Assembly: GCA_020881915.1 (NCBI GenBank)
Contig: JAJFPB010000011.1
Span: 992,001-1,056,000, forward strand
Origin: Paramyrothecium sp. XJ0827
Lineage: Eukaryota > Ascomycota > Sordariomycetes > Hypocreales > Stachybotryaceae
DNA length: 64,000 bases
Reading direction: 5' to 3'
Shown here: piece after piece, positions 1 to 10,605 of the stretch
How positions within the stretch are numbered: position 1 is the stretch's first letter
How the letters are laid out: the number at the start of each line of letters is the position of its first letter
Made by a program: the position numbers and the translations under genes
The notes under the pieces: generated by a model
Databases searched by the model: none
Seen by the model: only the letters and a program-made list of their open reading frames with translations
What the model was told of the DNA's origin: nothing

Positions 1-755
1 TTGTACTGCCTTATACCTCCGAGAAAATTAGGACGGCGTCAGAGAAGGGCGTATGCGTTTTATAAGACTAGAACGAACTTATCTCACGCGATTATCTGCT
101 AATCCGTCGTAGAAAGCGCTGAGATTTAACGTTACACCCAGGAATGCCAACCTCAGCCCGTGTAATAGAAAGCGGTTACAGATTGGCGCCAAGATAAGAT
201 GTGGCGGCGACTTGCATTCCATGTTAATTTGACTCATCATGTGTACGTAATTAGGCAGCAGGTGTCTCACACTGCCTTTCTCCGAGAGCGCCATCGAGAG
301 CTTCGAGTTCGTCTCTCAGTTGGGCGAATGCATCGAGAAACGCAAAGGGGGGCATCGGCTCTTAGGATCACGTTATTAGGGTAGTATATTTTCTGCTGAT
401 GGCGGCGACAAAGTTTGGCATTGACAAGTATGGGGCCCAATTACCTTGGGTGCGGCGTGAGAGGTTCACTTCAGGTTGGCAAAAAGGTTATGAGACTCGA
501 TGTTTCGTCATTGCGGGCGCAATGATAGCATTTGCAGCATCTGGTTCGCCACTACTAGCCAGATAACTAATATCAGGGCGAATCGGTACCTCTTCTGATG
601 CCATACTCGACTACCATTTCCTCGGCCCCTTCCCAACCCACGATCGACACCATACATGACCGGCAAACCAGCCGTCCACGCCCCTTACTGCGCTAAACAA
701 TCTCCCCGCGCGCAAGCGGAAAGGAGGGTGGGTTGGCTCGTACGGTAATGTATGG
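1..755. other. No recognisable gene
   Basis: I see no credible coding region, RNA gene or terminal repeat here. Short open frames overlap on both strands and carry no known motif. Confidence 0.5.
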
Positions 756-884
756 GAGGTTCTCCAGGGATTCGAGTTCTTGTTGGAAGTCCTTGAGGAC
801 TATAAGCAGCTTGCGTCTGAGATGCCCGACCCGGAGCATTTCAGAATCAATATTAATTTGGGTTGGGAAAAGCTCAACAGATGA
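756..884 (+). pseudogene. hAT transposase fragment
   Basis: A 42-codon stretch without an ATG reads EVLQGFEFLLEVLEDYKQ, then a segment ending FRININLGWEKLN, and stops at TGA 882-884. The same block (AFEFLLGKLEDAK followed by FNINLGWKKLDKYY) lies in the middle of the hAT transposase at 40.6-43.0 kb, and a related block lies in the one at 58-60 kb. It is therefore a relic of the region just before the hAT C-terminal dimerisation domain. No terminal repeats or other transposase parts flank it. It cannot be functional. The homology is clear from the window alone, although the piece is short. Confidence 0.75.
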
Positions 885-1664
885 AGGCCGCAATCTGATC
901 GAGGACATCGTCGAGCTCTTCCGAGTCACCTCCGGACCAGCCCTGTATTCGCTGTCTGTTATAGCCATCACGCGCTCAACACAGGACGCGAAGTCTAAAC
1001 CGTCGCTGCTTTTCCATATCTGCAGATCCTTTGCATGGGTCGACGCAATGTCATAACGTCTTGTCATTCATCGAGTTTGACATCTTTAATCAGCCAGATA
1101 ATGTTGAAATCATATTAAGCCCCAGTCTAACAGGTCCCTTAAATCTGCCTCAGAAGGTGGTCGGCAGTGATACTTTTCTGTTGGGCGGGGCTGGTATCAG
1201 AGTGACCCTTCAATTATCTGTGGCCCCCCGATTGTAACTCAATCTCGAGCGTTACTAGTGGTCGATTAGATAGGGCAATGTTGCATTAAAGGTTAAGAGC
1301 TCATTTATCGTTGACTGTTTCTTTTTCAATCTCCGCGGCACCGGCTCACACTCCGGCAGAATATTTAGCATTTCAGTTCAAAAAACTTATCTACCATCCT
1401 TTAACTAATCCCGCGCACGGGCAGCCACTTATTCATGATCACGTCGATAAATACTATCGAACGCATTGCGCATGTCGTCGTCACACTCGAGCAGCGCTGC
1501 TAATGAAACAAGTAAGTCAAATCAGGCTCTGGATTTGCTCACTTGGTAGGAGTCTTGCAAAATACTTGCAAACAAGCAAGTTGCCAAATCAAGTGTATGG
1601 GGATACGTGACGAAGGAAGTGGGCTGATTACCTGATTCGCCCGAAAAGTGAAGCTATTCCCAAC
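885..1664. other. No recognisable gene
   Basis: Nothing supportable was found. Open frames of 68-99 codons on the plus strand have no recognisable domains and may be decayed transposon or intergenic sequence. Confidence 0.45.
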
Positions 1665-2042
1665 TCAAACCCTCATTAAACCCCCGCTGACTTCGGAGTA
1701 AATTCCCCTCTTCAGCCAGTTCTTCATTAACTGCAGCTTTCCCATGTTATCAGGTTTCATTGCCAGCCTTTGTGACGTCAATGTGAGCTTCGCAGTGCTG
1801 AAAGCTCGCTCGCAGTCGGAGGCCATAGCCGGGATGGCAAGGACGTCGAGTGCAAGCTTGCTCAACAGCGGATACGTACCTTGATGATCCAACCACCAAC
1901 GAGTAGGGTCAGTCGTGTCCACTGTCGTCTGGCGTAAGTACCCCTCAAGCTCGTTGCATGGACTGGTAGCCCTGGGCCTCTTTGAATTGACCCATTGGCG
2001 AAATTGGTCGTCATCCTCCGACCCAGTCATCACGAGCATATC
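1665..2042 (-). pseudogene. hAT transposase C-terminal fragment
   Basis: The minus-strand frame encodes about 125 residues with the hAT dimerisation signature: WWLDHQGTYPLLSKLALDVL, then IPAMASDCERAFSTAKLTL. This is the extreme C-terminal domain (Dimer_Tnp_hAT) of an hAT transposase. The open frame runs without a stop across the edge of the neighbouring hAT A element, so its apparent ATG lies inside that element's terminal repeat and is fortuitous. It differs in sequence from the transposase of hAT A, so it belongs to another hAT family, probably cut by the hAT A insertion or by later rearrangement. The rest of that older transposase is not seen on the far side of hAT A; a pogo fragment is there instead. 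Confidence 0.8.
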
Positions 2043-2138
2043 CATAGACATACTTGGGCATTGTAGAGTAGAGGGAGCTCTACCCACTTCTCTACCCTAC
2101 CCAGGTAGAGGAGTGGTCTCCTCTACCCTACCCGGGTA

Positions 2139-2332
2139 GAGTGGGTAGAGTAGTGGGTAGAGTAGTGGGTAGAGTAGTGGGTAGAGTAGTGGGTAGAGTA
2201 GTGGGTAGAGTAGTGGGTAGAGTAGTGGGTAGAGTAGTGGGTAGAGTAGTGGGTAGAGTAGTGGGTAGAGTAGTGGGTAGAGTAGTGGGTAGAGTAGTGG
2301 GTAGAGTAGTGGGTAGAGTAGTGGGTAGATTG
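2139..2332. repeat. 12-bp tandem array (GTGGGTAGAGTA)n
   Basis: About 16 nearly perfect copies of the 12-mer GTGGGTAGAGTA run head to tail. The last copies diverge (GATTGGTGGATAG). The unit matches the GGGTAGAG motif scattered through both ends of hAT A, so the array looks like an expansion of a subterminal repeat in the 3' end only; the other end (5420-5520) has just a few dispersed copies. Long open frames here (poly GRVV on plus, poly PTTL on minus) result only from the period being a multiple of three. Confidence 0.95.
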
Positions 2333-2406
2333 GTGGATAGACTATAAGGTAGGTAGGGAAGGCAGATGCTGTATATGCTCAATTCTCCGTAATAAGCCAC
2401 CTTGTA

Positions 2407-4850
2407 TTATACATCCCAACCCTCTTCATCGAAATCAATATTCATTTCGTCATCCATCTCCACAGCCTCTACCATCATCGCTAGCTGCTCCTCCGAAGAG
2501 ATGAGCTTCCTCGCGAACCAGTTGCCCATGCACTCTAACCTCTGGAGGTTCTCTGGCGATAACCTAAGCCTATCCCAGCTCTGCGTACGGCGTGCGCCCG
2601 AGAATTGTTGTTCTGGTTCAGCGGAGGAGGGTGCGATTGAGAGAATATTGATGGCCATACGGTGGAGACGAGGATAGCGCCGGCGCTGCTCTGGAACTAA
2701 CCACCACTGAAGAGGAGTTATCTTTAGAGCATCAAGATCGATAGTTTTATCTTCAATAAACGCCGTAAACGTATCTTCATCCTCTTGCGAAGTAGGTTGA
2801 ACTCTTAGACGACGTTTCAGCCGGTCTAATTCATTCTCTATCCTCTTCTTCGAGGATGGATGAGACGTATCGATATCAGCAGCAGCAGCAGGGAGTGATT
2901 CATGAGGGAGATGCGCGTATTGCTTCTGCCAGATCGAATAAGCAGCATCAATAGTCTTCTGATGCCACTCTTCAGGCCAGTTCTGAAGAAGATAATGCTT
3001 CCGCTTCGAGGGATCGAGAAGCATCGCGGCGGCGTATACTGGCGTTGACTCAACGAGGGTGTAGTATTTATCAAGGATAAACCAGCCCATCTCAATAGAA
3101 TGAACCATGCGGAGGTCCTTCTCTGGGCCTGATTTATATACGCACCTATAAAACATCAGCTTTAAGCATTGTCTTGATGAAATAGGATAAACCTTCTGAT
3201 CCTCAAAGAAGGTGAGGATAGCATCCATCAGTGTAAGGCTCTGGGATAATGAAGCCTCACTGCCTTCAACCCATAGTGTACCACTAGCAAATACAGAGAG
3301 AAACCTCTCCGTACGCTTAAGTGTATCCCACTCAACACCATTGAGTCGAAAGTTATCGCATTCAGGGTGTTTATCAATGAAGTCCTTAATCTCTCGCTCC
3401 TTGCGTGTCGTACGCTTGATGAGATGATACCATGAGGACCATCGAGTGTCGTTATCAATCCCTAATGTAATGCCGACAGCCTCTATCCATCGGTCATGAT
3501 GGATAGAGCTGTTTCGAAGTCATACAGCTAGGTTATGAAGCTTCTGGAGCGCAGTAGTAGCACCCCAGCCTTCGAAACCTTTATGCTTCGCTTTAACTTT
3601 ACCCCCTCTTCTCTGGGCTTGTTCATGAGCTCTTATTGAGGCCGGATTATCCTCAACGACCGGTACATCAAGATAGGCGGAGAATAGCTCGTAAGGGTCG
3701 GTGTCTTCCGTCTCTTCAATAGCCGCCAGAGCAGCTTTGAGTTCTTCTTTTGAGGTGGCAAGGAGAAAGGCTTGAAGGGCAACGTTAAGAATATGATCAA
3801 GACAGCGGATGCGGTGCGTAACTGGATCATAATCAATCTGTTCGATATAAGTGAATACTCATGTAAAAGCTAGTGTATACAAACCCCAAATGCAAGTTTT
3901 AGAGACCGGGAGAGCCCTATGAGTAGAGTATCATTTGAAGTGGCGTTATCTCCAGTGTGATAGCCGAGTTTCGTTGTTACCCCGAAGGATTTAAGGGTGC
4001 GGAGGATGATAGCCGCCTGGATCTCTCCAGAGTGGCTAAAGAGCACCTGTGGGAGTGCTAGCATGCCGTGTTTGAACTGGTAATCCTGGGAGATCCACCT
4101 AACACAGATGCAGAGGTATGCCTTTCGAGCTGGAGATGTCCACATATCTGTTGATATATGGATATCCCCAATAGCTTCCTGGATGTTGTTCTGGAGTATT
4201 TGACGATATCTCTCGTAGTTGAGAACCAGGGCACGAGTGAATGTTCTTCTGCTAAACTGTGCAAGATCCGAGTTCTCTGGATTAGCAGAGAGGAGGAGAT
4301 CATGGAGTTCTGGCCACTCAATAGCATTGAGAGGAAGCCTCCTTCTAGCACAGAGTGCTAGCAACGCCTGAAGATGCCGCGGCCGATTATAAGCCTCTCG
4401 GAGGACCAGTCCTCTCGAAGCCTCATCCTTTTGAAGCAAAAACGAATTCATGACCTGCTGGCCAGGCATTAATTTAGGCTTGGAAGAGGTTTGCCGCTCT
4501 TCCATATCCAGCCATCTCTTCCACAGAGATGGGTGCTTGAGACGAAGATGATCACGGGCTCCTGATGTGTATATTGTACTCCAACTCTTCTTCTTATCCC
4601 AACAGCCGATACAGTAATGTAGGCGTTTATTTGAGGACTTCCCACTTCGATCAGATCTCTCCTTTGGCCTGAATTCGGGCTCCGAACCTCTGGAATATCG
4701 AAAGAAGGTCCAGATTGAAAGTTTCTCGGTGGGAATCGAGGTAATACTCGGAGGAGCACTGGAAGCAACACTGGGAGCCGGCAAGGAGAGGTTCGGCGTG
4801 GAGGGCGTTGTAGGGACGGTAAGGGATAAGGAATCCTGTGAGAAGGACAT
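2407..4850 (-). pseudogene. hAT transposase of element A, one stop codon
   Basis: The ATG is at 4850. Exon 1 (4850-3885) encodes a Ser/Thr/Pro-rich start, a BED-type zinc finger region (CIGCWDKKK, then HLRLKHP) and the start of the RNase H-like core (IHISTDMWTSPARKAYL; LGYHTGDNATSNDT). A 47-nt intron (3884-3838, GTTTGT...AACAG) joins LAFG to IDYDPVTHRIRCLDHILNVA in frame. Exon 2 (3837-2407) carries the rest of the core and the dimerisation domain (QWWLVPEQRRRYPRLHRMAI). The only break is an in-frame TGA at 3520-3522 (KLHNLAV-stop-LRNSSIHHDRW). The total is about 798 codons, a full-length hAT transposase. It is close to intact, so the copy may have been active recently. The TGA could come from TGG or CGA. 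Splicing is inferred from the exact frame match and family alignment. Confidence 0.85.
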
Positions 4851-5544
4851 GGTTAGAGATCCATATAATAAAGATTAAATATAAAACAATATATTAGTGT
4901 AGATGCTGGTAGTAACTGGCAAGGAAGGAGATGAGAACTAAGTTGATTCCTTGCAAAGGGTTCTTGCTACATATATATACTGTCGCATTCAGTAGCAGGT
5001 TGCAAAGAAAGTCATAGGAAAGCTCTTGATTTCTATCTTGGGACTGAATAGGGTCGGTCTTTAAATAGGGCCTCCAGGGCCTGTGTGTTACAGAACTTGC
5101 TTTTTGGGAGACATAGTTGGTACCAACCTCTGACTGGAAGTTCGGACCTCCGGGCAGCCGGTCTGATCAATCGTATGACCCTCGTGACATATGCAAATGA
5201 GTGAATTATTCAACGTAGGGCCAAGTATGCTACAGGTAGGCAGTAGCCGAGCTAGTGCAGGCAGTAGCAGGCAGCATGTTCAGTAGCATCTGAACTCACG
5301 TGAGAGGTCACCACAATATATATTGAGAAGTATCAATAAAATTAGACGACTCAAGTACTTCAGCATCCACAATCTTACAATCTTATCAAATTATAAGATC
5401 TAATTGACCAATCAGGAGTGGGTAGAGTGGGTAGCTCTACCCACTTCTACTCTACTCTACCTGGGTAGAGTTGAGAAGATACCTCCTCTACCCTACCGGG
5501 TAGAGTGGGTAGAGCTCCCTCTACAATGCCCAAGTATGACTATG

Positions 5545-5717
5545 ACCAAGCTGCTCATAATCACGCCCATCATAAAGCCAGTCTCATCAAAGTTGTACTG
5601 ATCATCTGATCTTATGCCGTACTTCGCGATTGTGTTCTCTACAAGCGAGAACCACGCGTTTATTGCGATTGGATCTTCGCATTTGGCCCTCTGGTAGTCA
5701 TATGCCTTTAATATACC
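5545..5717 (-). pseudogene. Fot1/pogo transposase fragment
   Basis: The minus strand reads YDYQRAKCEDPIAINAWFSL, then VENTIAKYGIRSDDQYNFDE, then TGFMMGVIM. The NFDETGFMMG motif surrounds the first catalytic Asp of the DDE_1 (pogo/Fot1) transposases of ascomycetes. The frame ends where hAT A begins, and upstream (5718-5870) it fades into unrecognisable sequence. Only about 55 codons remain of a protein normally over 500 aa, with no terminal repeats nearby. It is a dead fragment, clearly assigned by the motif. Confidence 0.85.
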
Positions 5718-6240
5718 GATGCAATAACATGTGCAGGCGGTTGGATGAGACTACACCCGGCGTTTGTGGTGCAGTTGTGATTTCTGAGCGAATGTCTACT
5801 GTTCGTGGTGTTGTGCGGCAGGCTGATTTCAAAAATTTCGTTCTCGCTGGTGTAGAAGTTTTTGCAGAATGATATCTCCCGTCAGGTCATGTGGCGAGTG
5901 CCCCCCCGGTTATGTCAACATCACCAAGACCCACGGCGGCCAATCCACTGGCGCCCGGGGCCAGTGTGGGTTCCTTCATGATGACTCAGCATTGTAGAGG
6001 ATGGTGCTGGGATGGGCCCGCACTGCCTAGAGTGGTACTCCTCTTTGTTGCATATAGCTAATAAGTATATATACAGGGGTTAGTTTCGAAAACGTCTGAA
6101 AGCCCAAATGAAATTAACTGTTTCATGCTGAACTAAAATGAAATTTGGGTTTGGGAATGACCGCCCTTCGCGTGTGCGGGCCTGTCGACGAAGGGCACAT
6201 TGACCCCCCATTACGTATATGTTTCGCATCGCCATCAATC
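5718..6240. other. No clear gene; possible 5' leader of the BAH-PHD gene
   Basis: No supported gene. The frame of the following BAH-PHD gene stays open upstream to an ATG at 6145, which would add 32 residues, but the later ATG at 6241 fits the family better. Confidence 0.4.
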
Positions 6241-7692
6241 ATGAGCTCCAAATCGAGGGATCGTACAATCGCGAAATATGCCGACTGCCCCTTTACGCTG
6301 ATCATTGTCATGGGCGAGGAGCAGAACCGCAAGGGCAAGAAGCGAAAGCGCGATGAACTGGATAACAAGAAGGTATTGTCGCAGCGGTCGCCCTTTGAGC
6401 CTAAAGGCGAGTTTAAGACACGTCAGACAATGGACCTATCGTATACGGTCGAGCCGGGCAAGCGGTGGATGGACATGAAGCGCTATAACAGCTTTGTCCG
6501 TGAGTACTCCTGAAATTTCGTACTGTTTAGAGAGATAGTAATTTTGATATAAATTCCTACAGTAAATGATACCAAGTACTACAAGGAAGACTTTATCTAC
6601 ATTGCCAACGATATGACCATCAAGCGACAGAAAGCGGCCCACAACAAACCCGAGCGCTAGGGATGGCTGCAACCTATGGACTATTGGGTGGCAAAGATCC
6701 TCGAAATCAGGGCACTGGATGAACACCACGTCTTTGCACGTGTCTGTTGGATGTATTGGCCGGACGAGCTGCCTCCGAATACTCTCTGCGGCCAGAACTT
6801 GGTGTCGGGTCGCCAGCCGTATCACGGTCAAAATGAGCTGATAGCTTCCAACCACAGTGAGTTGGGATCCATATCTGGGTGCACGCAGAGACTGATAGGC
6901 GGTAGTGGACATCATAAACGTGCTTAGCGTCACTCTGCGCGCAGTTGTCAGCCAATGGGCAGAATCAGACGACGAGCAGTTGCAAGACGGCTTATTTTGG
7001 CGGCAAGCCTTTGATTGCCGGACCTCGCAGCTTTCCGTACGCTTTCCGCTACTTTCTCAAGGCATGACGTATCATAACAGCTAACCCGTCTTGTGCAGTC
7101 GGCCGATTTGATATGTAACTGCAAAACACCAGCGAACCCAGAAAAGATGTTAGTCGGCTGCACGAACCCAGACTGTGGGGAATGGCTACATTACGAGTGT
7201 CTCCAGCACGATGTCTTGGTGCGGATATACCAGGAACTAGGGACCGATAAGCCTTATAAATTGGTGGAGTCGGAGCCCATAGTGCAAATGGAGACACACG
7301 GAAAGGAGCCGGGAGCATTACATGTGACGACTTCCATCATGACCAAAGATGAGGGGAGTCAAGTTCCAACCGGGATTAAGGAATATGAGAATGGTAATTC
7401 TCTCCCCATAAAACAGATCAACGGCAACACGCCTAGGACGACAGGATTACTCCCAGCTGAAGCGCTAGAGCCTCCAGCCAAGACGCTTTCCAGATTGTCA
7501 TCCACATCGCAGGGTCTTCCGAGAAGCGAAGTCAAGAGCGAACCCTATGAGGGGCTCTTTGAGGCCAACCTTAAATTGGACGACGGCCCAACAATATGGC
7601 AGATTACAGACTTGAGGTCGAGCGTCTCCTCCGACAACCGTAATTGGACGGAGCCAGCCCAGTGCTTGGTTTGCGGCGTCAAGATTGATTAG
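6241..7692 (+). pseudogene. BAH and PHD finger chromatin protein, one nonsense codon
   Basis: Four exons are proposed: 6241-6499, 6563-6856, 6906-7036 and 7099-7692. The introns are 63, 49 and 62 nt with GT-AG borders, and all phases agree (about 425 codons). Exons 1-3 encode a BAH domain (DYWVAKILEIRALDEHHVF, ARVCWMYWPDELPP, YHGQNELIASNHMDIINV). Exon 4 opens with a PHD-type zinc finger (ICNCKTPANP, LVGCTNPDCGEWLHYEC), followed by a Ser/Thr-rich tail with CLVCG. In fungi, BAH-PHD proteins read histone marks such as H3K27 methylation and act in silencing; that role is family knowledge. An in-frame TAG at 6658-6660, between KPER and GWLQPM just before the BAH core, would truncate the protein. 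CAG to TAG is a CpA to TpA change, as RIP makes. The 3' end could extend through one more intron (acceptor near 7717). Confidence 0.8.
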
Positions 7693-8412
7693 AGACACGC
7701 CCTTTCGCTTATTGCAGAACGAGTGTGAGAAGCGAGCAGCCTATGAACGAGGCAGATGTTTCAAGTGTGCCATGGACCTTGGGCGGACGCACACCTGGGC
7801 TTTTATTAGCTCTCTTGGATGAATCGAGGGTCCGCATGATAGGCCATAGATGGCAAGGTGGTGACGGAGGGTTGTAACTGCCAGAGAGCATCGAAGGTCA
7901 GAGAGGATAACACAGATGTTAGAGAGGCCAAAAAGCCATGGTAGCAAGCCAAGAACTATATCGCCAACTTCACCAGGCGTGGATAGTTTACAGCTCTTCC
8001 AACAACAACAACTGAGACTCTAGATGTAATCCTTCCACCTCCAGATATTATGAACAGAATATGCATATCTACACCAATTGAAGCGACACTAATAAACCTG
8101 CCAATGCCGTTGCCAGGGGGGCCGTGGTACAAATAAGTGGAATAGTTGTGCATAAAGATATGGGTACGAATGAAGAATTGTCTGCACCTCATAGAGCTTA
8201 GCATGGAACGTCTACCCGGAACAATTCGAATATAACACATCAAGGACATTGGATCAACACCACTCATAGGACTGAGTCAAGAATATTGGTCTATGGTGAG
8301 CTAAGCAGACGGCAGCATGTAAGCAAATGGTTGAATGCGCCAGCGGAAAGCGGACTGACAACTCGATAACTGAACTGATTCAAACGTCATTGAAACCGTC
8401 ATGAGAATCGCG
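7693..8412. other. Mostly empty; possible last exon of the BAH-PHD gene
   Basis: At 7718-7823 the plus strand encodes NECEKRAAYERGRCFKCAMD and then a stop, after a CAG acceptor-like site. It could be a terminal exon of the preceding gene, since CFKC resembles a zinc ligand pair. Nothing else is recognisable up to 8412. Confidence 0.35.
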
Positions 8413-9052
8413 TTACGATGCTGCTTCAACAGGCTCATAATGGTCTTGAACGGTTGGTGTTGGAGGCACATGGATCGAGTCAAGTCCTCGGCGTCCGATG
8501 CTCGGGCGCTTCATCAGCATTCTCTGGTCTTCCCCATTCCTTAGTCTCCTAATCCAGTTTTCTGGGTCAAAGTCCCACGCCGATGGGATTCTCCGCAAAC
8601 TCTGGCGATTTCATCAGAGCGTTGGCCTCATCGACGATGCAGTTGTCAACTGGAGTTTCGAGTTGATTGCCATCAGGGTCTTGATAATACATGCTTGTTG
8701 TCGGCCCGTGGTTCACACACCATATAGGCAATATATTCCTCGCTTTTCGTTGCTTGTAGGTATCTAGGAGGTCATTCAAGGAGTCGAATGAGAAGGCGAT
8801 GTGCGCAAGCCCTGCAGAGGTTCGAATCTTGTCCAATGTCCCTGGAATGGCAGCGACCGCCAGCCGATGGTGCTCTTGGTCGTAAGTCAGAAAGGCTAGG
8901 TGGTCGTTTTCGTAGGTCGCACGAGCGCCTAAGAATGCTTTGTAGAACTCTACCATTGGTTTGTACTTTGATGTTTGTAACACAACGTGGGCCAAGGATG
9001 ATGGTGATAGGACCTTGTTGGTCGCTTTGTTATCAGATAACATACTTCTCAT
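8413..9052 (-). pseudogene. VOC/glyoxalase-fold dioxygenase-like protein, one-base frameshift
   Basis: From the ATG at 9052 the protein begins with a vicinal-oxygen-chelate fold: LAHVVLQTSKYKPMVEFYKA, then SAGLAHIAFSFDSLNDLLDT, then YQDPDGNQLETPVDN. His22, the His of LAHIAF and the Glu of NQLE sit where metal ligands lie in extradiol dioxygenase and glyoxalase-like proteins. After ENPIGV the frame breaks. In the next frame DFDPENWIRRLRNGED continues to a stop at 8413. One extra G in the GGG at 8574-8576 explains the break, and removing it would give about 212 residues, normal for the family. It is either a recent mutation or a base-calling error. It is divergent to the FMN reductase gene, with 628 bp between the starts. 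The substrate is unknown; cofactor and reaction are family inference. Confidence 0.8.
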
Positions 9053-9680
9053 CGCAGGGAGGTGGTAAGAATATTATATATTAAAATCGGATTTTGACCA
9101 CTGCAGCTGGTGGTATCTAGGACTGCGAATTTCTCAGGATGGGCGAGATGTTTGCATATTTATATTCCAGCCGGACCATTACTCTCCCGGCAACTCCGGA
9201 AAGATGCTGAACAAGAACAGAAGGGCCGATTAATAATAACACACAAGGTATTCGTGACGGTAGAACAGTCGGCGGAGGGCCAAATGCTGGATTTGGTGTC
9301 CCCCCCATGCTTTGCCAGGTCCAGCGCATTTAACCCGAACACTTCCCAATTTGCCTTAATCATAACCGCGCGGTATTAATTCCATGTTTGCATCTTCTTA
9401 TTAACTATATAATAAGATGATATGAAACTAAGGAAGCCCGGCCCGCGCGGGTATGGGAAATGCTTGGGATCGATCTCTAATAAGAGGTAAATAGCTAGAT
9501 TGCGACTTACCAACCAAGAGCTGCATCAGGCATCGTGCACAACATATAAAGCTTTCCTGTTCCCTGCTGATTTTTATATTAGAAGTCTACCTTCAAATAC
9601 CACTCGTTCTTTCTTTTTTTCTCTCTTAAAAGAATTCTTATTGCCTCCGCTAATCGCTAGTTTATAATTATCTTCAAAAT
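9053..9680. promoter_or_regulatory. Shared divergent promoter region
   Basis: This 628-bp stretch separates the divergent VOC and FMN reductase starts. Near 9402-9418 is an AT-rich stretch (ACTATATAATAAGATG), and 9605-9628 holds a pyrimidine tract just upstream of the reductase ATG, typical of fungal transcription starts. No specific factor site can be assigned from sequence alone. Confidence 0.5.
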
Positions 9681-10292
9681 ATGGCAACAGTTAAGAAACT
9701 CGCCATCATCACATTCAGCACTCGAACACCTCGAGTTGGACCTCAAATCGCCGCTCTAATCAATGAAATCATTATAAATGACCCCGATGCCAAAAATGGT
9801 GTGGAAATATCGTCTGTTGCAGTCGCCGATTATAGTCTGCCTGTATACGACGAACCAGTCATTCCAGCCATGGTGCCTTCAACCGGAACCTTTACCCAGG
9901 CCCATAGCATCGCGTGGAGCAACGAGATGACCAAATATGCTGGCTATATTCTCGTGGTTCCTGAGTATAACTATGGTATAGCAGGGAGCACTAAGAATGC
10001 AATTGACTATCTATATAACGAATGGGTGGGCAAGCCAGCTGCTATTATCATTTACGGTATTAATGGAGGCGCTTTGGCAAATGTTGCACTCCACACAACG
10101 CTAAAGGGCATGAAATTGGCTGTAGTTGCCACAAGGCCCTGTCTTACCTTCCACGGTGGTCTTGGACCAGACCTGAATCTTGCAATGACGAAGGGTGAGC
10201 TGGGTGAGGACACAAGGAAAGACATCTTGGCTCAATCGTCATCCATTCTGAAGGCATTCCAAGAAATTGAAGGAGTTGGCTGGGAGCCATAA
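9681..10292 (+). CDS. NAD(P)H-dependent FMN reductase family protein
   Basis: Intact single exon of 203 aa with a flavodoxin-like fold (FMN_red family). Family marks are the N-terminal strand KKLAIITFSTRTPRVGPQIA (phosphate-binding loop for FMN), LVVPEYNYGIAGSTKNAIDY (the PEYNYG motif of LOT6-like quinone/FMN reductases) and IIIYGINGGALANVALHTTL. Members use NAD(P)H to reduce FMN or quinones by two electrons, usually in the cytosol, and help with oxidative or quinone stress. The ATG follows a pyrimidine-rich leader and its context (AAAATATGGC) is good. Its divergent neighbour is a VOC-fold dioxygenase-like gene, which suggests a shared job on aromatic or quinone compounds; that is inference. 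No defects are seen, and it is one of the few undamaged genes here. Confidence 0.92.
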   Translation: MATVKKLAIITFSTRTPRVGPQIAALINEIIINDPDAKNGVEISSVAVADYSLPVYDEPVIPAMVPSTGTFTQAHSIAWSNEMTKYAGYILVVPEYNYGIAGSTKNAIDYLYNEWVGKPAAIIIYGINGGALANVALHTTLKGMKLAVVATRPCLTFHGGLGPDLNLAMTKGELGEDTRKDILAQSSSILKAFQEIEGVGWEP

Positions 10293-10605
10293 AGCTTGAG
10301 TAAATATAGTTTAGATGCTCGTTACAGAAGAATAATACAGGGCTTATATTATAAAGGAGCAATGAAAGTATAGGGGCTATCAAGATCTGAACATTGGTGA
10401 GAGAACACCCAAGCCCTAAGCAGTTTCCCTTCATAGTATGAGAACGAAATAAAACACGCTTTCTAGAGATTAACGATATTCTAGCTATTACGGAGATTGG
10501 GTTGTTTAAGCGAGGCCTACTTGATTCTAGAATCTCCAACGTCAGGATAAGAGTCTAAACCATGGTCCTGGTCACAGGGAACAGTACATACGCGGCTTAC
10601 AGGAT
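10293..10605. other. 3' flank of the reductase and left flank of a piggyBac-like insertion
   Basis: No gene is supported. In the frame that would join the OrsD-like relic beyond the insertion, 10528-10605 is open but has a TAG just upstream and no ATG, so it is not convincingly coding. Confidence 0.4.

Larger units (their letters stand above)
2043..5544 (-). mobile_element. hAT element A
   Basis: Both ends carry an inverted sequence: CATAG, one variable base, then CATACTTGGGCATTGTAGAG, starting at 2043 on the plus strand and at 5544 on the minus strand. Inside each end are many GGGTAGAG/CTCTACCC motifs, likely subterminal transposase sites. The element is about 3.5 kb and holds one hAT transposase gene on the minus strand. 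I could not find an 8-bp target duplication: the left flank is a foreign hAT fragment and the right flank a Fot1 fragment. The junctions may have been remade by recombination, or the exact termini may differ from my call. Confidence 0.75.

Noticed and set aside
2139..2332. Possible CRISPR-like array
   Set aside because: Units are contiguous with no spacers, and the organism is a fungus.
2128..2400. Long frames of poly-GRVV (plus) and poly-PTTL (minus) that look like repetitive proteins
   Set aside because: They arise from a 12-bp tandem DNA repeat lacking stops; they are not genes.
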